Program-made: the position numbers and the translations under genes
Shown: positions 57,860-64,000 of the stretch, one piece after another
Layout of the letters: each line of letters begins with the position of its first letter
Position numbering within the stretch: the first letter of the stretch is position 1
The notes under the pieces: model-generated
Databases searched by the model: none
What the model was told of the DNA's origin: nothing
What the model saw: only the letters and a program-made list of their open reading frames with translations
Assembly (NCBI GenBank): GCA_933228895.1
Contig: OW121852.1
Location: 121,453,544 to 121,517,543, forward strand
DNA: 64,000 nt
From: Platycnemis pennipes
Taxonomy: Eukaryota; Arthropoda; Insecta; Odonata; Platycnemididae
Reading direction: 5' to 3'

Positions 57860-58030
57860 GGTTCAAAGGAGTCTTCGGCTGAATGATCCATCCGACGGAC
57901 GGAGTACTTAACTCGAACGTCCACCATAAAGAATTCAAGTAGAGGAAAATATTTTTTACAGTCGGGATTTGAAATCATACCCTGTGGGGGGAGGTCAGTA
58001 CTGTAACCACCAACCCGATTACCGAGGGCT
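57860..58030 (-). mobile_element. tRNA-derived SINE (minus), head and middle
   Basis: Minus strand: ATCGGGTTGGTGGTTACAGT (head), GATTTCAAATCCCGAC (box B), then AGTACTCCGTCCGTCGGATG from the SINE body. It is colinear with the 27.6 kb copy. Confidence 0.7.
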
Positions 58031-58540
58031 AGTACTCATGTGAGTAACCCTGTTTAAAGTGTTGGGCGCTCTTTTATTCCACCCCCTTCTTCCATCTCCT
58101 CTTCTTCTCGGTTGGGACGGAAGGGTGTACTCAAGAACTTCCTCTCAGATTTTTCGGAGTCCGCTTTCCGTCGAATGAGTGGTCCGCTTCTTCGGAATGC
58201 GCGGCGAGCGAGTGTTTTTCTCGGGCAACCCCTCACGGAGCAAGCACGCACGTGGATCGTACGACCCACCCCCATCCTCCAACCCCTCTCCTACAACCCT
58301 TCCCCTCCACCCTTTTGTTCCCTTCCCCTTGCTGCCTCCCCACCCCCACCTGCCACCCCACCGAAGGTCCTCTCTCCCCACTTTTGACGCTGGAGATTGG
58401 AGATAGGTGGTGCGACGTGGGCGAACAGTTATGTCGGGGGGAAGGCCGAAAATTAGGCCGGGGTGAAACGTGGGAAATGTGCCCTTCAAAGATGAGCGGT
58501 CCTGTTAAAGGGTGCGAGAGCTGGAATCGTCAGGGAAGGA
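58030..58540. repeat. CpG patch and C-rich tract
   Basis: CpG-rich at 58,110-58,260 and C-rich at 58,255-58,380. The open frames (up to 114 codons, several registers) are composition effects. Confidence 0.45.
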
Positions 58541-58627
58541 TTCACTGCAGTTAGTCAACATTTTAACAATAATCTACATCTGTAGGAAGTTCAGACCACA
58601 TCTAGGTACATACATGTGCAGCTGGTG

Positions 58628-58690
58628 ATGGATAATTCATCCCCAAGGTATTTGCACAATGCCAAAATAGCCATTTGTTAGGAATTTACC
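58628..58690 (+). mobile_element. Fragment of the 7.4-kb SINE family
   Basis: TTCATCCCCAAGG (58,637-58,649) and AAAATAGCCATTTG (58,664-58,677) repeat two words of the SINE at 7,355-7,540 in the same order with shorter spacing. No head is present. Confidence 0.45.
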
Positions 58691-59017
58691 AATTTTGTTC
58701 AAATAATTTGTTAGCAATTACTAAGAAATATAATCATTTTTAATTGCTGTACATTTATACTAAGCGTGCTAGGGTAGGTTAAGCTTATTGAATGAAGATG
58801 ACACAAGTCGTTGAATCCTGGGTCGTATCAATAAATAATCATTGGAATCAGACAAGTGAGTTTTCATTTTTTCCACGGTGGATATGCTCCACAAGGTTTA
58901 ACAAAAAAATTTCCTCAATTAATTAATGAACCTTTTCAGATGTACTGTCAGAAAGGCCACCTGAATTTAAGCGATCTAACCGGTTAGTATTAGGCTATTA
59001 TGATCTCATATAAATCT

Positions 59018-59490
59018 TTCTACATCTACGTAATACCCCGAAATTCACCATAGAGGAGTGTGGCAGGGAGTGAATTCATACCAAACGTGCATTACTTATC
59101 ATGCATAGAATAGGATTAGTTATTATATACAGGTCTAAACTTCAATTTTTTTTAAAGATAAAAATAGCAAAGCATGCAATATCAAGTTGTTAGTTGGGTT
59201 ACCTTAAAGTCCTTTTACCAACATGCAAGCTACCTATGCTATCCATTGGCACACTCATATTTATAGTATTGGATATATTTACAGCTATTCATATCCCTAA
59301 TTGAACGAGGAAAGAAGGACATTTTGAATCTGTCAGTTTGGCAATAAATTTCTCTAATTTTGTGATTACTGTCCAGTCTACCGCAGTAAGTAGGAGTTTG
59401 CAAAATAGTTTTAACATCATCAGTGAAAATATTATCTTCTGATTTATTTCAGAGATTAAGTCTAAATTTCAACCTACAACCAATCGCAGG
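59018..59490 (-). mobile_element. 5'-truncated LINE, copy 5, subfamily B (minus)
   Basis: TTCTACATCTACGTAATACC starts the reverse-oriented 3' end. The B-type UTR and about 190 bp of decayed RT C-terminus follow (matching copy 1 at 23,790-23,960). It is truncated at about 59,490. Confidence 0.75.
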
Positions 59491-60028
59491 TAGAAATATG
59501 TCCTAAGTGTATTCGGAAATTGTTACCGCTGTCCAACCGACCACACCATGTGGGTAAAACCGTGGTTCCTAAAAAAGTATGTTCGGGAAAAGAGCTTTGT
59601 CGTCACTTTCAAAGGTTTCATAAAATGTACTCAAAGATTGCACGTGTTCAATCTTCAGGTTCTCGTGAAATGTCAATGTTATTCTCAGATGGTTTATAGG
59701 GTATATTTAGCGCACATATCCTTCATGGCATCGAAAAAGGAATCTGTGGTTATTATTATCCTCTACGATTTTATATACTATTGGGCCAATGCCCCCCTAT
59801 GCACCTTTAGCGACCCACCGGTCGAAAGTGTAGCCTCATAGTGTTACGGGTATTCACCCTCATATATTTTCTCATAAGAATAATCAGAAAATTATGTTTT
59901 TAAGCATGCAATATTATTGTTTTTTTGAAAATTAAATACATAATTTGTAATTAACCTACTACCACCGGTTTAAATTACTACCACCACAGTTTTCGCCTTC
60001 CGCGTGAAACTTTGCATTGACATTGAAT
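59490..60028. other. Background, no gene seen
   Basis: A 97-codon frame (59548-59841) has no recognisable domain. Nothing else. Confidence 0.45.
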
Positions 60029-60317
60029 ACATCTACATAATACCCTGCAGGCCACCATAAAGGTGTGTGGCAGGGGATGAATTCTCCCCAAACATGCACT
60101 ATATATCATGTATTTAAAAGGATTAGTGTATATATATATATATATACTGTTCTAAACCACACTATTTAAAAAAGGATAAAAATAGGAAAGCATACATGCA
60201 AAAACATGCTGTTAGTTGGGTTAGCTTTAAGTCCTTATACCAACATGAAGCTACCAATGTTATCCATTGCTACACTCGTACTGGATAGAATACCGTTATT
60301 CATATCCCTAAATGAGT
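60029..60317 (-). mobile_element. LINE 3'-UTR copy 6, subfamily B (minus)
   Basis: ACATCTACATAATACCCTGC is followed by a well preserved B-type UTR (AAACATGCACTATATATCATG, GTTAGTTGGGTTAGC, ACATGAAGCTACC). It stops just as the coding region would begin. A TA repeat (60,129-60,146) has expanded inside it. Confidence 0.78.
60129..60146. repeat. TA dinucleotide repeat inside LINE
   Basis: About nine TA units, absent at the same point in the other LINE copies. Confidence 0.8.
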
Positions 60318-60319
60318 GT

Positions 60320-62220
60320 TTTAAAATGTGGATATGTGTTTGAAAAATATATAACGTGGTCCTTTTCCCTAACACCAACCTCTTGCTGAAAAATCTGATT
60401 TTAAAAATCGACATATTCTCATTGTGACCAGGAACTTTATGTGACTTCAATGATTACGGTTCATATTTCTCCATTTACAACGGTCAAAACGTTGAGTAGC
60501 CAAGTAATTGGATTCACCATCATCTCGACTGCTCGCTGGAGTACGAATGCCGGTGCCTATTTATGACGAAGTATGTATACGCCTCATCGTTATGAAGAGA
60601 AGTTTTTAGGAGGAAGGGTAACGTACGGCTTGTAGGGATGTGTTGTTCTTTTTGCGAAAAGAAAACCGTGAAGGTTTGGAGTCCATTAGGAATACGGCCC
60701 GAGAGATGACAGCGCTGAGGAAAACGGTTTGCTGCTCCATCCCACAGGTTTCAGGGAAAATGAGAATTTTTGTGAAGACGGTGCGATGGGAGCGTCTTTT
60801 AAGCTCTTCGCCCCGACTTCACGTGGAAGGCGGCCGGTCCTCGTATGCGAGGCGTAGAGGAAAATTATATCCACTCCTTCATCGGGCAAATTGACGTGAC
60901 CTCGCATCAAATGAGCATCAACATGCGTTCTTTATGCCGTGAGAGCTTGCGCGGATCATGTGCGTGGCCTTTATGGTAATTGTCACTTAGGCATCTCGCC
61001 TGCCTCTTAGGCAGGTACCAATGGCATCGTTTTGGAGATTTGTTGCTGCCATCATGGAGTCCTACGCTACTAAGGATTTAATAACGCATCGAATTTTATT
61101 AGGTGCTTAAATTTTGCAGACAACTACTCTCATGGTTATCGCGTGTGATATACATAGTTAGATTTCTCTTTTTTGCATTCATATATGGTTGATAAACTTT
61201 TGTACTCGAAGTTTGTCGATGAACCAGTCTTACTAGAATCGTTAAATCATTGCTGTTTAATCAGCCTACGCTCCGCCAGTTCATACAGTTTTATTGTGTT
61301 CATGCATGCAGAAGTCCTATATTCAGCTTCAATCTGTTGAAGTGTTGTTGATCTTCAATCGTGAACTTGTTACTCATTCTAATGGTAGCACATTGAATGA
61401 TTTGAATCAGTTCTCAGACGGTAGATATTGAAGCCAGAAGAAAAAAAGCATGTTGGCAAGTTAAATCGACACAAATTGATGTTTTATAGGCATTATGAAG
61501 AATTTTAAGTTAATAGGATCTCATGCAATCGCCGATTGGGTGTTGGTTTTAGAAAATGTTGATTAATTGGCATAGCCTCATATTTCTGAGTTTATCCATT
61601 ACTCCAATCTCTGCCCTTAATTTCCAATGCATATAGTTCCTATTATGACGTTGGTGAAAGGAATGATTTTCCATCTCTCCCCAAAGCCTTTAATATTACC
61701 TCCTTCTCGCGTCAAAAGAACGTACCATGACATCACTATTTTTGCATGAATAAAACCATTCTTTAATATTGTATTGAATGTCGGGGAAGAGCGCTCGGCC
61801 CAAGGAATATTTTGGACGCTGAATTAGCGAACGCGATTGAAGGATGGGTTAACTCACAATTTTCTCCACTTATCTCAAATTAATCAGTGCAAAACTGCCT
61901 GGCTCCATCGGATAGGGATATGAGCGGTGAGAGGGTGTCTGGAGGGAGGAGAGGAGGGGGTTGGAAATGAGAAAGCAATCGGAATTAACGGCTTTTTCGC
62001 GCCTGTCATTGTTCTTTCCCGGGCGGGATCGTTTGATTGAAGGTTGCACGGTGACTCACCACCATTGTATCGCATCCACCCCTTACCCGTAAAATCCCGC
62101 AATTATCCACTCATGAAGGCAGTCCCACCCACCCTTTGCCTTTCTCCGAAACTCATCGATTGGGACGAATGAGGCTTTCACAACAATCTTTCCCTTTTTA
62201 AGTTTCGCAAGTGCCACCAA
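60320..62220. other. Background, no gene seen
   Basis: A mildly GC-rich part at 60,640-60,910 carries frames on both strands without domains. The rest is AT-rich. Confidence 0.5.
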
Positions 62221-62222
62221 CC

Positions 62223-62223
<1 letters not shown>

Positions 62224-62255
<32 letters not shown>
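62224..62255 (+). repeat. 32-base poly-C run
   Basis: An uninterrupted run of 32 C residues, followed by further C-rich blocks to about 62,315. The minus strand is a long G-run capable of G-quadruplex formation. Minus frames across it encode poly-Gly and are artefacts. The length may be misjudged by sequencing. Confidence 0.9.
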
Positions 62256-62256
<1 letters not shown>

Positions 62257-62436
62257 CCCCTGAGCTCTCTCTCTCTGTGAACTTTCCACAACCTCCCCCC
62301 CCCGCCCCCCGCCCTTCCCGATCGAAATTCACTCTCGGCGCCCCTCCCCATCCCGATAGTCATCGATTCGAAGAGAAAGGTATTCACTAACCCATTGCCT
62401 TGAAGGTGAGCTGTGTGAGCCAAATGAGAAACTCAC

Positions 62437-62469
62437 CTCGAGAATTCCATGAAATCCAAGCTCAAGTCG
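62437..62469 (-). other. Possible 33-nt microexon (minus)
   Basis: Minus strand: TTCACTTCTTTCAG| precedes a 33-nt segment ending CTCGAG|GTGAGTTTC. Both splice signals are strong, the length is a multiple of three and the segment is open (11 codons). No flanking exon was identified. Confidence 0.18.
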
Positions 62470-62474
62470 CTGAA

Positions 62475-63240
62475 AGAAGTGAATGTTCTCAGGATTATTT
62501 CACGTTAAAAAATGTATTCTCAATTATGAATATAGATTTTTGCTCGTTTTGAGCATTTAATTTTGCTTAGAAATATTAGCAACTCTTCTTGTGCGGGAAC
62601 CTAATGATGACAATTAAAATTAAGAGTCAAATAAAAAGTGTGATATTCATATTGTCTCGCTATCAAGATCACCTGCGCTATGGCGTAGTGCATTTTTTTG
62701 AGAGAATGTCAATGGCTAATCACCATCGGATTTGTGTCGTCTGGATATATATATCTTGGGAATGATGTTATCCTTTATTCTTTCTTCTCTGAAAATGCAT
62801 TACTTATTATTTATTTTAAAGCGATCACACCGGAGAATTTTTATCTATGTATGATCTTTCAATGAATTCATGGTAAGAAATTTGTGTATTCTTTAGGCCT
62901 CACCGCCCACATTTCCCCTCTATTTAATATACTTTTGAACTTATAATGAAGTTGAAGCATGGTTTACCCAACCTACCATTCGGCAGTTTAACACTCAAGA
63001 GGAACTTCGCCCATTATTTTGCAACCGTTTTGTATCGTGAGTCGTGATTTCCTTGACTTTTCCCCAAGAAATTTATTATTCAAGAAGAGTTTGGGGACTG
63101 TGGGTGAAGGCCTAGCCTCACCCAACCCGACCCCCTCACATGAGGCGATGGCTGAAAAATACGCTGGAAAGATTATCCCGCAGAGCACCAGTCAATTGTG
63201 CAACTTCTGAGCGCTGCCTTGGAAATGCAAATTTCTATTA
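62475..63240. other. AT-rich background, no gene seen
   Basis: No supported feature. Confidence 0.5.
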
Positions 63241-63870
63241 ACGGCGCGGAGAATGTGCACCGTCACGATTGCTTCAATTTCTCCGTCTTTCGAGTTAGTT
63301 GAGAGTCGAAAGCGCGCATGCACATCTCATTTGAGGACAGAGGGACACTTCTGTGGTGGCGAAAGCGCGTCGCTCGCTTTATTTCGACCGGTTGCGAGAA
63401 TCGCTAATTGTTTCATTTCAGTCCTCCGCTCTCATACGACTTCGTGACCGAAATGGCTAACACCTCGATCGAGGGGGATGTGAGCCGCGGTGGGGACTGC
63501 CCAGGGCCGAGATAAAACTTCGCAAAGGGGAAGGCACACGCAGGCAAATTGCAGGGGCGGGAGGACGGTGAGGGATGAGACCCGAAATCGTCCCGATACA
63601 ATGCGTTCGTCCCAGGTGTTTACATATGCGAGTTTACCCATTAACCGAATTGATAGCGTTTATCCAACAGCGCCCGAGGCATATACCTTCTCGCCTACCT
63701 GCCCGAGGATTGGTGCCACGAAAGAACGTATTAATATAGCACATATTTATGCTTGGAATATCACTTAGCTAGGAAAATAAACCACTGCGGTGATCGAATT
63801 CTCCAGTCAATAACAACGGCAGGCAAGTCATCAGCGATCGCTAATTAACATTATCATGGCTATTCGGTAA
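63240..63870. other. CpG-containing patch, no gene seen
   Basis: CpG-rich from about 63,240 to 63,600; overlapping frames on both strands. Confidence 0.4.
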
Positions 63871-63871
63871 C

Positions 63872-64000
63872 CTAAGTGCGTGAGCCGAGAGGTTGGTGGC
63901 TTGCACGCCAACAGGGCCATGCATTCCGAGCCAAACATTCGGAGTGTGCGGAACACGCTTCAGGAGGGGCCCATGCAATTAAATAAATGACACTTGGGCT
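63872..64000 (+). mobile_element. Possible SINE head, cut by the window end
   Basis: GAGCCGAGAGGTTGGTGGCT resembles the box A head of the main SINE (GAGCCGAGTTGGTG at 15.36 kb), and GCATTCCGAGCC follows at box B distance. The body runs to or past the window end. Confidence 0.4.

Noticed and set aside
62083..62423. Glycine-rich minus frames
   Set aside because: Poly-Gly from the reverse complement of the poly-C run.
1..64000. CRISPR arrays, bacterial operons, LTR retrotransposons, rRNA genes
   Set aside because: No regularly spaced direct repeats, no long terminal direct repeats with integrase or protease frames, and no rRNA-like sequence seen.

Overview
This window looks like accessory, largely non-coding DNA from a large, repeat-bearing arthropod genome, probably an insect; I cannot place it further. 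No prokaryotic operon structure exists, no open frame reads as a complete conserved gene, and nearly every recognisable unit is a retroposon. The background is AT-rich. It is broken by GC/CpG-rich patches of 0.2-0.6 kb and by long C/T-rich or G/A-rich tracts, whose translations give the longest but meaningless open frames.

Recognisable content falls into five groups. (1) At least 16 copies or fragments of one non-LTR retrotransposon group (LINE, CR1/L2/Jockey-like reverse transcriptase). Most are on the minus strand, all are 5'-truncated, and the better ones end in a TGTAGA-type repeat tail. Two copies (23.5-24.6 kb and 42.3-43.8 kb) keep much of the reverse transcriptase, and 56.2-56.6 kb keeps the C-terminus of a diverged sister subfamily. 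(2) About 15 tRNA-derived SINE copies or fragments with box A/box B-like promoters, on both strands. (3) A 297-bp MITE-like DNA element with long terminal inverted repeats at 56,954-57,250. (4) A near-perfect 88-bp-arm palindrome at 54,926-55,105 whose arms carry a hammerhead-ribozyme-like core. (5) Simple repeats, including a 32-base poly-C, a 22-base poly-G and a 21-bp tandem repeat of small palindromes.

Layout: 0-7 kb is plain background with GC/CT patches; 7.3-7.8 kb holds a SINE with an ATT tail; 8.6-13.5 kb is mostly pyrimidine-rich tracts; 14-23 kb is AT-rich with one SINE, a 22-bp-arm hairpin and possible splice signals; 23.5-24.7 kb is a LINE joined to a tRNA-like sequence; 25-30 kb has GC patches and a SINE; 29-34 kb is AT-rich and nearly empty; 34.3-35.3 kb has sharp purine/pyrimidine switches; 41-43.8 kb is a nested SINE/LINE cluster; 47.4-47.7 kb is promoter-like; 49-60 kb is the densest retroposon graveyard, with the palindrome and the MITE; 60-64 kb is background with poly-C and a SINE head.

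The window may lie within or beside a long intron. The best support is a textbook recursive-splice-site sequence at 20,155/20,156 on the plus strand, followed 56 nt later by a second GTGAGT donor. Other possible small exons are listed at low confidence and lie on both strands, so most must be chance.
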